64,000 nucleotides of DNA from contig CAVPZC010000002.1 in assembly GCA_963710175.1 (NCBI GenBank), positions 1,798,001 through 1,862,000 of the forward strand, in the 5' to 3' direction. The position numbers were made by a program, and so were the translations under genes. The notes under the pieces were generated by a model. The model had not been told where the DNA came from and did not search any database. It saw only the letters and a list, made by a program, of their open reading frames with translations. This document shows, piece by piece, positions 6,721 to 15,795 of this stretch; the first letter of the stretch is position 1; each line of letters begins with the position of its first letter. This stretch comes from Phormidesmis sp963710175 (GTDB taxonomy: Bacteria; Cyanobacteriota; Cyanobacteriia; Phormidesmidales; Phormidesmidaceae).

Positions 6721-9393
6721 CTATGACAGATTCAGCGGATCGACATCAATCGTGAGACTGACACCTTTAGGACACTTGCCTCGCAAATCAGTCAGGTCCG
6801 GAATAGCAACATCGGGGCTGAGCTTGAGCAATATGTGCCAGCGATAGCGCCGGGCAACGCGAAAGACCGGGGCGGGGACAGGCCCCATGATCTCATAGAG
6901 ATTTTGATTTTTGGTCAAGTTCTGGCTGGTTTGCAGGCGGGCAGTCAATGCTGCCGCGACTTGCTCGGCGGATTTTTCGGTTACCGTAGCGGCTAATCCG
7001 CTGAAGCGCAGCAGTACCAGCTGGCCGTAGGGCGGATAGGCCAAAGCAGCGCGATCGCCCAGCTCTCCAGTCAAAAAAGCCTCATATCCCCCCTGCAAAT
7101 CCGCTGAATTCTCGGCGCTGACCCGCGGGCTTTCGGTTTGCCCCTCGGCTGGCTCAAGTGCGGGCGTCAGCGCTTTAATTGCCACATGCTCAGGGCTATA
7201 GGTCTGCACAATCACCCGGCCCGGCTGCTCTCCCCGACCGGCCCGGCCTGCCACCTGCGTAATCGTTTGAAAGGCCCGCTCGCTGGCCCGATAGTCTGGC
7301 ATAAACAGCAGGCCATCGGCGGCAATCACGCCAACCAGCGTGACCTGAGGCAAGTCAATGCCTTTTGTGAGCATCTGGGTGCCCACCAGCAGGTCGGCCT
7401 CACCCTGCCCAAACCGGGTGAGCAAAGCCCTGTGCGCGCCTTTATTGCGAGTAGTGTCGCTGTCAAAGCGAATGCAGCGGGCCTTGGGCAGATATTTAGC
7501 CAGGTCGTTGACCACTCGCTGTGTGCCGCTGCCAAAGTTTTTGAGATAGGGCGATGCGCACGCCGGGCAGTGAGGCGGATGTACCTGAGCGTAGCCGCAG
7601 TAATGGCACCGCAGGCTAGCTACCGCCTCACGGTGAGGCTGATGAAAAGACAGCGACACATCGCAGTGCGGGCACTCCATTACATGTCCGCAGCTGCGGC
7701 AAGAGACAAAACTGCTGTGTCCCCGCCTGTGGATAAACAAAATGCCCTGATTGCCCGCACTCAGCAGCTCTTCTAAAGCCTGCTGCAAGGCTCTGCTAAA
7801 AATAGTGCGATTGCCAGAGCGAAATTCTTCACGCATATCGACTACTTCAACCGCCGGCAAAGGTCTGGCATGCACCCGCTGAGGCAAAGATAAATAGTGA
7901 AGCAGCGCAGCCGAATCGCCCATAGACTGGCCCGTAGACTGTGCCCTAAGTTGGCCCGTAGATTGGGTTGAACCTGCGGCATCCAACCTTGAACCACATC
8001 GAAACCGCACCCAAGTCTCTACACAGGGCGTCGCCGATCCCAAAATTAGCGGGCACTTTTCCAGCTCAGCGCGCCACCGCGCCACCTGACGGGCGTGATA
8101 GCAGGGCATAGGCTGGCTCTGCTTGAAGCTGTCATCGTGTTCCTCATCGAGAATGATCATGCCCAGGTGAGGCAGCGGCGCAAAAACCGCCGAGCGAGTG
8201 CCAATCACCACCTGGGGCTTGCCTGCGAGCATCTGCCGCCAGGTGTCATAGCGTTCGCCTGCTGAGAGCCCGCTGTGGTAGACACAGACCTGCTCACCAA
8301 AGCGCTCACGAAAGCGGTCAGTGAGCTGAGGCGTCAGCCCAATTTCAGGCACGAGCACCAGAGCAGACTTTTGGGCTTGGAGGATGGGAGAAATCGCCTG
8401 CAAATACACCTCTGTTTTCCCTGAGCTGGTGACCCCATGAAGCAGCGCCTCACCGTAGCCACGCATCTGCTGCAGCACGCTAAGCGCCCTAGCTTGGTCA
8501 ACCGTCAGGGGCTTAGGCTGATCGCGCCGCACCGACAGCTGCTCTCCCAAGCGCAGCACCTCTCGCGGCTCTATCACCAAATAACCTTGGTCTGCCAGCT
8601 TTTTAAGCGTCTTACTGGTTGTATGCAGCAGCTGCAGAGCATCGCTGAGCCATAGTTCGCCCCCGTGTTGCTCCAGCGCGATCAGGATTTCTCGCTGGCG
8701 ACCTGACGGCTGGGCTGGGGCATCTGCGAAGCCCTCCTCCTCAGCCGGGGCCCGAGCAGATTTAATTAAAAGCACCGCCTGCCGGGCCTTCGCCCGGAGC
8801 GCTCGGGGCGAAGCTAAATAGCTCTCGACCCAATCCAGCTGTAAGAGCTGATGCAGTGCCGCTGTGCTTGCATAGCCACCTGATAGCTGCCGCTGGAGAT
8901 ACTGCCAGCTATAGTCCCCCTGAGGAGAGTTGCGCAATGTTGCTATTAGCTGCACTGCCGTTTTAGAGAGGGCTGACCGATTAGTCAAACGCTCTATTGT
9001 TTCTACAGCGATATGTTTGCTCAGCCGAATTCTACGCTGCGATCTAGATAGCAATCCGGGGGGTAAGGTTGTCCGAATTACCTTAATAAAAGGCGTCTGA
9101 TAGTAGCAGGCGACACGGTTTAATAACTGCCAATATTCTTTATTAAAGAAAGTTGCATTAACAATACTTTCGATAGGTTTTATTGATGAGGGGTCTAACC
9201 CCTCAGGCGACTTAGGAGTCAGCCGAATGGCGATCGCACAAACCTGCTGAGCGCCAAAAGAGACGCTCACGATATCCCCCGGCTTAACCTTTAATGTCGC
9301 TGGTATGCCATAGGTGTACAGCCCTTTAGCCCCAGGGCAGTCAACCAGCACCTCTACCCGCTCAGCCGATAAATCCTGTTTAGTTCCACCCAT
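6721..9393 (-). CDS. priA: Primosomal protein N', replication-restart helicase PriA
   Basis: PriA binds stalled forks and reloads the replisome. At 890 residues it is somewhat longer than the enterobacterial form. The N-terminal 3' binding domain reads VEVLVDCPGAKGLYTYGIP and VSVSFGAQQVCAIAI. The helicase core has Walker A GVTSSGKTEVYLQ, the DEEH box LIILDEEHDDSFKQ style segment (seen as MIILDEEHDDSFKQ) and LGSATPCVE. The zinc-binding insert shows CRSCGHVMECPHCD followed by CHYCGY and CPACAS. The late motif TQMLTKGIDLP and QVAGRAGRG complete the superfamily 2 set. An insert rich in TGQ repeats (around residue 475) is not conserved. It probably forms its own transcript. Confidence 0.96.
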   Translation of the reverse strand: MGGTKQDLSAERVEVLVDCPGAKGLYTYGIPATLKVKPGDIVSVSFGAQQVCAIAIRLTPKSPEGLDPSSIKPIESIVNATFFNKEYWQLLNRVACYYQTPFIKVIRTTLPPGLLSRSQRRIRLSKHIAVETIERLTNRSALSKTAVQLIATLRNSPQGDYSWQYLQRQLSGGYASTAALHQLLQLDWVESYLASPRALRAKARQAVLLIKSARAPAEEEGFADAPAQPSGRQREILIALEQHGGELWLSDALQLLHTTSKTLKKLADQGYLVIEPREVLRLGEQLSVRRDQPKPLTVDQARALSVLQQMRGYGEALLHGVTSSGKTEVYLQAISPILQAQKSALVLVPEIGLTPQLTDRFRERFGEQVCVYHSGLSAGERYDTWRQMLAGKPQVVIGTRSAVFAPLPHLGMIILDEEHDDSFKQSQPMPCYHARQVARWRAELEKCPLILGSATPCVETWVRFRCGSRLDAAGSTQSTGQLRAQSTGQSMGDSAALLHYLSLPQRVHARPLPAVEVVDMREEFRSGNRTIFSRALQQALEELLSAGNQGILFIHRRGHSSFVSCRSCGHVMECPHCDVSLSFHQPHREAVASLRCHYCGYAQVHPPHCPACASPYLKNFGSGTQRVVNDLAKYLPKARCIRFDSDTTRNKGAHRALLTRFGQGEADLLVGTQMLTKGIDLPQVTLVGVIAADGLLFMPDYRASERAFQTITQVAGRAGRGEQPGRVIVQTYSPEHVAIKALTPALEPAEGQTESPRVSAENSADLQGGYEAFLTGELGDRAALAYPPYGQLVLLRFSGLAATVTEKSAEQVAAALTARLQTSQNLTKNQNLYEIMGPVPAPVFRVARRYRWHILLKLSPDVAIPDLTDLRGKCPKGVSLTIDVDPLNLS

Positions 9394-9736
9394 AAATTAG
9401 CAATAAAAAATCGACAGCGGCCAAGGCGTAAACTATAGTTTGCTCACTTGAAGCCCGCTCATATTAGGAATGAGGCAAAGTAGACAACGAAACGTAACAA
9501 AGCAGATGAAAACCTCAGCAGGCGAAGCCCCAAAAGGATTGCAAAAGATTGCCAAGTGACCAGGGCAATCGTCAGCTGTACAGTTTCTCAATAAAGGATT
9601 GCTATAGTAAAGCTGTAGCTGAATGTAGAAAAGCCGCAATTCGTTATAGTGTTTCGCCGCACGTGTTTCGCCGCATGTGAGGAGCAATTGCTAGCTTGCC
9701 TAGAAAAATCGTCATGATGTGAACCTGATTCTAAAT
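9394..9736. other. Intergenic region between priA and the sigma factor gene
   Basis: This divergent gap probably holds the promoters of both genes. No RNA gene was recognised. A 14-base tandem repeat (GTTTCGCCGCACGT, then GTTTCGCCGCATGT) lies at 9651-9678, about 60 bases before the sigma factor start. Confidence 0.5.
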
Positions 9737-11059
9737 ATGACAGTCCCCTACAATTCTGACACCAGCAGTCCTTCCGTTTCTCAGGGTGAAAGCTCTTCGC
9801 AAACTGTAGGTGCCACCCAAACCCTCACCAGTCAGCTAGTTGGTGGTAACGAGGACTCATCGTCTGATGATATCTCTCTTGAGGATATGGCCCCTAAAGG
9901 AGCTAGCAGAGGATCTAGCAATTCACCTGCATGGGAAGACGACCTCGATGCACCGGGCCTGAGTACCTATTCTAGTCAGTACAGCAGCGCCACCGCCCTT
10001 GCCGACGACGGTGACGACATAGAAGACGATTCACCAGAAGCCGAAGAAGCTCAGTATTCAGTCCAATATTCTGACCTGGCTGTAGCTTCATCTAGCTATC
10101 GCAAGTCATCTAACGATGATGCCGTGGGTGCTTTCTTCAAAGAAATGGCCCGCTACCCGCTGCTCAAACCCACGGAGGAAATTGAGCTGGCCCGTCAGGT
10201 GCGCATTATTGTAGAGCTTGAAGAGCACTCTGAATCGCTGGCGGAAAGCCTCAACCGCCGACCGACCCTCGCTGAGCTCGCCGATTCTTTTGGCTGTAGC
10301 GAACACCAGCTGAAGCAAAAGCTGCGCAAGGCTCGGGCTGCCAAGCGCAGAATGATTCGCTCCAATCTGCGGCTGGTGGTCTCTATTGCCAAGCGTTACC
10401 TCAACCGAGGCGTGCCTTTTCTAGACCTGATTCAAGAGGGGGCGCTGGGCCTCAACCGGGCCGCTGAGAAATTTGATCCCGATAAAGGCTACAAATTTTC
10501 TACCTATGCCTACTGGTGGATTCGCCAGGGCATTACCCGCACCATCGCTAACGATGCGCGCACCATTCGGCTACCCATTCACATTGTAGAAAAGCTCAAC
10601 AAGCTTAAAAAAGCGCACCGTGAGCTGCGCAAAGAGCTACAGCGATCGCCCACCGAAGTTGAAATTGCCGCCGTTTTAGAGATGTCACCCGACCAGCTGC
10701 GGGTGCTGCAACAAGTTCAGCGCAAGTCGCTATCGCTCAACCACCGTGTCGGTAAAGGCGAAGACACCGAGCTAATGGAGCTGCTAGAAGACGGCAACTC
10801 ACTCTCACCCGAATCGCAAATCAGCGAGTCGATGATGCGTCAGGAGATTTCTGATGTGCTCACCGAGGTGCTCACCGAACGCGAGAAAGAAATTATCGCG
10901 CTGCGCTATGGCCTGACTACCGGAGAAACCCATACGCTTGAAGAAGTTGGCCGAATTTTTCAACTCTCAAGAGAGCGAGTACGTCAGATTCAGACTAAAG
11001 CCATGCGCAAGCTGCGGCGGCCTCAGGTAGCTTCTCGGCTGAAAAACTGGCTGAAATAG
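9737..11059 (+). CDS. sigC: RNA polymerase sigma factor, group 2 (SigC-like)
   Basis: This is a sigma-70 family factor that directs RNA polymerase to alternative promoters. The N-terminal 120 residues are acidic and serine-rich. The core follows: region 1.2 (DDAVGAFFKEMARYPLLKPT), region 2 (NLRLVVSIAKRYLNRGVPFL, DLIQEG, STYAYWWIRQGITRTIAN), region 3 and region 4 with LTEREKEIIALRYGL and the helix-turn-helix EEVGRIFQLSRERVRQIQ. The 'ALGLNRAAEKFDP' block is a group 1/2 type, and the long acidic leader plus the ending LKNWLK favour SigC. The start could be GTG 9719 or ATG 9737, and neither has a clear Shine-Dalgarno. The paralogue assignment is less certain than the family. Confidence 0.88.
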   Translation: MTVPYNSDTSSPSVSQGESSSQTVGATQTLTSQLVGGNEDSSSDDISLEDMAPKGASRGSSNSPAWEDDLDAPGLSTYSSQYSSATALADDGDDIEDDSPEAEEAQYSVQYSDLAVASSSYRKSSNDDAVGAFFKEMARYPLLKPTEEIELARQVRIIVELEEHSESLAESLNRRPTLAELADSFGCSEHQLKQKLRKARAAKRRMIRSNLRLVVSIAKRYLNRGVPFLDLIQEGALGLNRAAEKFDPDKGYKFSTYAYWWIRQGITRTIANDARTIRLPIHIVEKLNKLKKAHRELRKELQRSPTEVEIAAVLEMSPDQLRVLQQVQRKSLSLNHRVGKGEDTELMELLEDGNSLSPESQISESMMRQEISDVLTEVLTEREKEIIALRYGLTTGETHTLEEVGRIFQLSRERVRQIQTKAMRKLRRPQVASRLKNWLK

Positions 11060-11100
11060 TTAAAAGGGAAGCTGGAATAGGCACCTAAACTCAGCAGTAT

Positions 11101-11156
11101 CAGGAGACAGAATACAGGAGTCAAGTCCGTAGCTGTCTCCTGTATTCTGTCTCCTG
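11101..11156. repeat. Perfect 20-bp inverted repeat downstream of sigC
   Basis: The arms 11101-11120 (CAGGAGACAGAATACAGGAG) and 11137-11156 are perfectly complementary around a 16-base loop. There is no T-run after the stem. It lies between two convergent genes, so it may act as a bidirectional stop or be a dispersed palindromic repeat. CAGGAG is internally repeated within each arm. Confidence 0.8.
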
Positions 11157-11175
11157 CCTCTCAACATCCCATCTT

Positions 11176-12060
11176 CTAAAGCGCCGCCTGCTTATCCTTC
11201 TTACTTCTAAAGGTCACATTCACACCTTCATTAGTTTGCTCAAGCACCATTAGCGGCGTGGGCTTAGCCTTTTGATCCCACTTCATATTGGCAATCCGGC
11301 CTTGCAGGGTCGGCTGCCAAAAGCTGCCGTCATCTTGAGGGTTGAGAAAGTTCTCAATGCATTTGACGATGTCTTCTACCGTATTGGAGGTCGCTTGGGC
11401 AGGTAGCTTAGTCAAGCGAATCTGAATGCGAAAGAGCACGCGTTTGCGATGTTTAGGGTCGTGGGGTGAGGTGTACTCCACATCAAATATCTGATCTATC
11501 AGGCGCGGCTTACTGGCGATGCCGACCATGCCGGTGCTGGCCTGCTGGGGCCTGAGAGCTTCGCTAATGCGTTGTTTGACTTTGATCTTGAGCTGGTTGA
11601 CAATGGCAAAGTTGAACTGCTTTTCTTCCATCCGCATCCGCAGATAGTCGAGGTTAAAGTCGCGCGAGTGAATCAGGTCTGGATTGCGCTCCATCTTGGC
11701 GATGGTGCTGATAGCCAGCTTGATCCGTCTTTGCAGCTCTTTATTTTTGTAGTCTTCAAACTTTAGCCGTTTTTGCAGCTTGCGGTTTTGCCAGTAGGAA
11801 AAAATTCCCAGACCCACTAGCAGCGCAGACAGGCTCCCGGAGGTATACATCCACGGACTGACCGGAACTGGAGAGGCTGGCGGCGCGGCAGGTGTTTGGG
11901 CCAATAGCATTGGGGCCCAGGTCAGACTGTTGGGCAGGCTATTTGCCAGACCGTCTGGTAAGCCCTTTGCTAAGTCGTCTACGGTTGCTTGAGCTGTACT
12001 CAAAGTAGAGCTGCCAGTTGAATTACCAGTTGGATTGCCAGTTGGATTATCAGTTGACAT
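11176..12060 (-). CDS. Conserved membrane-anchored protein of unknown function
   Basis: From the ATG at 12060 (MSTDNPTGNPTGNSTGSSTL) the product has 294 residues. An in-frame GTG at 12162 would add 34 residues and overlap the divergent HAD gene. After a low-complexity leader with TGNP/TGNS repeats comes one membrane segment (about residues 70-90, TSGSLSALLVGLGIFSYWQ). A basic, coiled-coil-prone stretch follows (KLQKRLKFEDYKNKELQRR). The soluble domain contains KPRLIDQIFDVEYTSPHDPK and ends with GVNVTFRSKKDKQAAL. I recognise it only as the kind of conserved hypothetical common in cyanobacteria. The topology suggests an anchored cytoplasmic domain. Confidence 0.7.
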   Translation of the reverse strand: MSTDNPTGNPTGNSTGSSTLSTAQATVDDLAKGLPDGLANSLPNSLTWAPMLLAQTPAAPPASPVPVSPWMYTSGSLSALLVGLGIFSYWQNRKLQKRLKFEDYKNKELQRRIKLAISTIAKMERNPDLIHSRDFNLDYLRMRMEEKQFNFAIVNQLKIKVKQRISEALRPQQASTGMVGIASKPRLIDQIFDVEYTSPHDPKHRKRVLFRIQIRLTKLPAQATSNTVEDIVKCIENFLNPQDDGSFWQPTLQGRIANMKWDQKAKPTPLMVLEQTNEGVNVTFRSKKDKQAAL

Positions 12061-12164
12061 GGAAGACACTGCACACGGTTGACTTGTGTTTAGACTGCCC
12101 AACCGGGCTTCAGAATGGCTAAAGTTGATGGCTCGATTGAATATTATTTTTGGCCAGGTCACAG

Positions 12165-12962
12165 ATGAAGACGATGCAGCTACAGGTACTCACTTCAGCG
12201 CTCAGCCGCCGGATGCTCTCGAAGATCCGCTTGGTAGCCACTGATATGGATGGCACGCTCACGACAGCCGGAGAGTTTACCCCAGGGCTACTGAAGTCGT
12301 TTGAGCAATTGCGACGTAACGGTATTGCGGTGATGATCGTGACGGGGCGCTCAGCGGGGTGGGTGAGTGCTGTGGTGAACTATCTGCCGGTAGTGGGGGC
12401 GATCGCTGAAAATGGCGGTCTCTACATCGACAAACACAGGCCTGCACCGGCCATTTTGTCAGCTATTCCAGATATAGCTGACCATCGCCATCAGCTAGCG
12501 GCCATGTTTGAGTGCTTAAAGAGTCGCTATCCTCACTTGAAGCCTGCCTTAGACAATCCTTATCGCCTCACCGATTGGACTTTTGATATTGCTGGGCTGA
12601 CCAGCAGAGATCTAGATTGGATGCAGAAAATTTGTGCTGACCGGGCTGTGGGCTTTACCTACAGCAACGTGCAGTGCCATCTCAAACGGGCTGAGCAAAA
12701 TAAGGCCGCTGGACTCAAGCAGGTGCTTCAGCAGCAGTTTCCTGACTTATCGACAGCGGCAGTCGTGACGGTCGGCGATAGCCCCAATGACGAAAGTTTG
12801 TTTGATGCTGAGCAGTTTCCGCATTCGGTTGGCGTTGCCAACGTGGGCGAGTATCTACCAGTATTGACTCACCAGCCAGCCTACTTGACGACAGCCGCAG
12901 CCGGGCAGGGTTTTGCTGAACTAGTAGAGTATTTGGTCGCCGCCGCGATCGCTAGCGATTAG
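12165..12962 (+). CDS. HAD-superfamily hydrolase, Cof/phosphatase type
   Basis: This is a cytoplasmic phosphatase-like protein of the HAD superfamily with a type IIB (Cof/sucrose-phosphatase-like) cap. Motif I is LVATDMDGTLT with the nucleophile Asp, and motif II is MIVTGRS. Motif III is the Lys in CHLKRAEQNKAAGL, and motif IV is VTVGDSPNDESLFD. The cap lies between about residues 75 and 180. The frame is open to a TTG at 12150, but ATG 12165 or ATG 12210 (MLSKIRLVATDMDGT) are more likely starts. Its 3' end overlaps the convergent kinase gene by 11 bases. The substrate is probably a phosphosugar but cannot be stated. Confidence 0.87.
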   Translation: MKTMQLQVLTSALSRRMLSKIRLVATDMDGTLTTAGEFTPGLLKSFEQLRRNGIAVMIVTGRSAGWVSAVVNYLPVVGAIAENGGLYIDKHRPAPAILSAIPDIADHRHQLAAMFECLKSRYPHLKPALDNPYRLTDWTFDIAGLTSRDLDWMQKICADRAVGFTYSNVQCHLKRAEQNKAAGLKQVLQQQFPDLSTAAVVTVGDSPNDESLFDAEQFPHSVGVANVGEYLPVLTHQPAYLTTAAAGQGFAELVEYLVAAAIASD

Positions 12963-14442
12963 GGCAACTGCCGGGCTGATGCCGCCAGTTGTTGAGAAGG
13001 GAGGTGAGCCAGCGAATATCGCGGTGGCTGAGTGCGCCATCGCTGACGGTGAGTTTGTAGCAGCCGCAGCGATCTTGGGTGCGGTTTCGGTGAGTCAAAA
13101 TGCGCAGGGCTTCGCCGTTGGGTAGGGCGCTGATGCTGTAGATGTCTTCTCGCCTGGTATTGACGATGTAAACGGGTGATCGCAGCCAATACTTATAGGC
13201 AATCAGCAAAACGTCTGCTTCTAGCTGAATATGGACCTGCCGGAAAAGATAGCGGTTCAGCGAGGCAAGGCCGTTTTTAAGAAAGCGAAAGCTGTAGAGG
13301 CAACCCACCCCTGCCAAACAGCCAGCGGCAAGAGCTGCCATATCTCTAGCAGTGGATATCGCTGGAGAAAAATTTAGCAGCGTGATTAAATAGATCGCTG
13401 AGCTTAGCAGTGCACCCCCCATCAGCAGAGGCAGTAGGGCTCGCTTACAGTAGGTAGAGCGCAAACCCACAGACGGCACAATCAGATCTAGAGACCGGGA
13501 CTTTTTAGCTGCTTTAATCTGCGTGAAAAAAGGCTGGGAGCGCGTCTGAGCGCTGGGGGTTATAGGCACTAGCCTGGTCTGGGCTCTAGCGGGCTGCCAC
13601 CGCTGTTTGATCCGCTGTTTAGCCATTGCTAAAGGCAGACGGTTAAGCGCTGCGAGCGCCTGTTGAGCTGAGTTGGGGCGATCGCCAACGGCAGGACTGA
13701 TCAGCCAGTTAAGCCACCGCTGAAAATTGGGACTAAGCCGCGTTGGAGCGCAGGAAAACTGCGCCTTGAGGCCATTGCCAGGCAGCTCCCACAAGTGACA
13801 GCCCGTTGCCAAATAGATTAGGGTGGCCCCCAGACTGTAAAGGTCTGAAGCAAAAGTTGCCTGTCCGCCTACCTGCTCTGGTGGCATATAGCCATAGGTG
13901 CCTACTAGCGTATCTGGGCGCTGCACCTGAACGTACTGAACTGTGCCCAGGTTGAGCCAGGAGACTCGGCTATCGGCAGGACGGCTAGCAAGGATAATAT
14001 TGTCGGGTCTGATATCTCTGTGTAAGAGCCCGCTGCTGTGAAGGTAGACCAGACTCTGCAACAGCTGCTTGGCGATCGCCTTGATCTCGGCTTCCAGGTA
14101 GGGTTGCCCAGTAGACAACAGCTGCGCCAGGGTCTGACCGCCAGTGTGAGCTTGCACTAAGACCAGCCCCTTGCCGCTGGGCGTCGTTATGGTAAAAGAC
14201 TCCAGATAGCGAGGGATCGTAGGGTGGTGCAGAGACTTGAGCAGCTCAATTTCTCGTTCAAAGCAGCTGATATCTTCAGTCGATGTATTTTCTTCTACGG
14301 TGAGTGACTTAATTACGACCGGGCGCTGCTGCTGCATATCGTTAGCGAGCAGCTGCTGGTAGCCAACGGGCTCTCCAATCGGCTGCAAGATTTCGTAGCG
14401 ATCGCGCAGGCGCTCAATCACAGCAGATTTAGAAGAAGCCAT
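12952..14442 (-). CDS. Ser/Thr protein kinase-like membrane protein with degenerate motifs
   Basis: This has an N-terminal Hanks-type kinase fold (about residues 15-260) joined to a C-terminal part with two membrane segments (LLPLLMGGALLSSAIYLITL and MAALAAGCLAGVGCLYSF). Recognisable elements are VVIKSL (the lysine), LLHRDIRPDNIIL (catalytic loop), GTYGYMPPEQ (APE-like) and ASDLYSLGATLIYLATG. Two key motifs are poor. The glycine loop reads IGEPVGYQQL, and the metal-binding DFG position reads LNLG, so the Mg-binding Asp is missing. It may be weakly active or a pseudokinase. A start at ATG 14442 (MASSKSAVIERLRDRYEIL) is preferred over 14484. The signal it reads is unknown. Confidence 0.85.
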   Translation of the reverse strand: MASSKSAVIERLRDRYEILQPIGEPVGYQQLLANDMQQQRPVVIKSLTVEENTSTEDISCFEREIELLKSLHHPTIPRYLESFTITTPSGKGLVLVQAHTGGQTLAQLLSTGQPYLEAEIKAIAKQLLQSLVYLHSSGLLHRDIRPDNIILASRPADSRVSWLNLGTVQYVQVQRPDTLVGTYGYMPPEQVGGQATFASDLYSLGATLIYLATGCHLWELPGNGLKAQFSCAPTRLSPNFQRWLNWLISPAVGDRPNSAQQALAALNRLPLAMAKQRIKQRWQPARAQTRLVPITPSAQTRSQPFFTQIKAAKKSRSLDLIVPSVGLRSTYCKRALLPLLMGGALLSSAIYLITLLNFSPAISTARDMAALAAGCLAGVGCLYSFRFLKNGLASLNRYLFRQVHIQLEADVLLIAYKYWLRSPVYIVNTRREDIYSISALPNGEALRILTHRNRTQDRCGCYKLTVSDGALSHRDIRWLTSLLNNWRHQPGSCPNR

Positions 14443-14732
14443 TCTTACAGCTAAAGAGAAACATAGAATGAGTATTCCCATCATTTTTTGGGGGGAATCT
14501 CAAAAATCAAGCCAAATTTGTAGACCCTACTGCCAAAGAGTGCTGGGCTACCCAGTTGATACCTGCTATTACAAGCGTAACAACTTATCTTGATAGATTT
14601 CAGATCAGTTTTGAGGTTTCAATCAATATATAGGCCTAGCTGTATGAAGCTTGTACAAATCTAAGCAGTATCCCCAGGTGGGCTCCTTGATTTTGGCCCC
14701 TTTATTTTGGGAACTCATGCTGGCTTTGGCGG

Positions 14733-15731
14733 CTAACTTTGGCGGCTAACTTTGGCAGCTATGCGCTTCAGCGTCAGATAGGCGACGCGGCGGCGAGTTA
14801 GCTGAGGAATATCGCTCTGCCACTGATCCTGACAGTCAAAGAAAGCGTTGATCTCCTGCAAGATAGTGCGCAGGCGCGGCACCAGTTGCTCAGCCCGATA
14901 GGGTGCAAAGTCGTCGGGCAAAGGGCTGCTCGGGGGATTGCTCTGCCAGTCTTTAACGGTCTGCAAAATACGCTGAGTATCGTAGCCGGTAGCATAGCCT
15001 GCTATTTTATGACAGTTAAAGCCGGGGTCCAGGTAGTCAGCCAGGGCATGATTCACACTGGAGAAGACCTGACAGCCACAGGCCAGCGCTTCCATCGGCG
15101 GCAGGCCAAAGCCTTCGGTCAGGCGATATCGCCCCCAATATTCGGCAGAGTCGTAAAGATAGACTTTGGCCCGGTTAAACAAGCCCACGAGATCTTCTAC
15201 ATAGCTGTCTAGAAGGACGACGTTGCACTGCTGCTGTAATGCCGGAACCAGCTGCCGCAGCAGATATTCAGACGATTTTCGTGTCTGGACTAAGACATCG
15301 ATATCTCGGGGCAACTGACGGTTTTCAAAAGCCGGTGAGATCTCATTGGGAAGATGGTAAATCAGCGATCCCAGCGCTTGTTCGCCCCAGTAGCCCATGG
15401 TGTTGCGGCTGACGGTGATAATCGGCACTCGCGGCGGAATTCTGAAGCCATAGCCAGCGCTGTGAGCGTGGTAGACCGTGAAGCGATCGCCCAGCCGATC
15501 CACCAGCCGAGGCACATCGAACCCCCAGCTGATTACAAAAATGCAGTCCTGATAGCGCTGATCGGCGAGCACCTGATCTAAAAACAGCGTGCCATTTTCA
15601 ATCTGCCGGTAGGTGACGATGTCGGCATCGCAAATCTGCTGAGCCAGTTTAAGGGTTTTAAGTTCAGCAGTTAGCCCACCCGCGAAAAACTGTTGAGTTG
15701 TGCCGGGCAGCAAAAACAGCAGCTTTCTCAT
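14733..15731 (-). CDS. Glycosyltransferase, GT4-like
   Basis: This protein of about 332 residues transfers a sugar from a nucleotide donor, probably onto a cell-surface glycan. It starts best at ATG 15731 (MRKLLFLLPGTTQQFFAGGL), although upstream in-frame ATGs exist. The GT-B acceptor side carries GGLTAELKTLKLAQQICDAD. The C-terminal donor site has the EX7E-like block TEGFGLPPMEALACGCQVF (about residues 228-246) and a preceding LFNRAKVYLYDS. The last 20 residues are basic (RRRVAYLTLKRIAAK) and may touch the membrane. A short tandem repeat GGCGGCTAACTTT lies right after its end. The acceptor is unknown. Confidence 0.83.
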   Translation of the reverse strand: MRKLLFLLPGTTQQFFAGGLTAELKTLKLAQQICDADIVTYRQIENGTLFLDQVLADQRYQDCIFVISWGFDVPRLVDRLGDRFTVYHAHSAGYGFRIPPRVPIITVSRNTMGYWGEQALGSLIYHLPNEISPAFENRQLPRDIDVLVQTRKSSEYLLRQLVPALQQQCNVVLLDSYVEDLVGLFNRAKVYLYDSAEYWGRYRLTEGFGLPPMEALACGCQVFSSVNHALADYLDPGFNCHKIAGYATGYDTQRILQTVKDWQSNPPSSPLPDDFAPYRAEQLVPRLRTILQEINAFFDCQDQWQSDIPQLTRRRVAYLTLKRIAAKVSRQS

Positions 15732-15795
15732 GGATAGTTGGCTCATCTGACGCGACGTTGGCAGGGGATCGGGCGGCGTTTTGGCCACCAAAAAT

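Noticed and set aside
7138..7776. A 212-residue plus-strand frame
   Set aside because: It is the antisense of the conserved priA helicase region and has no family features.
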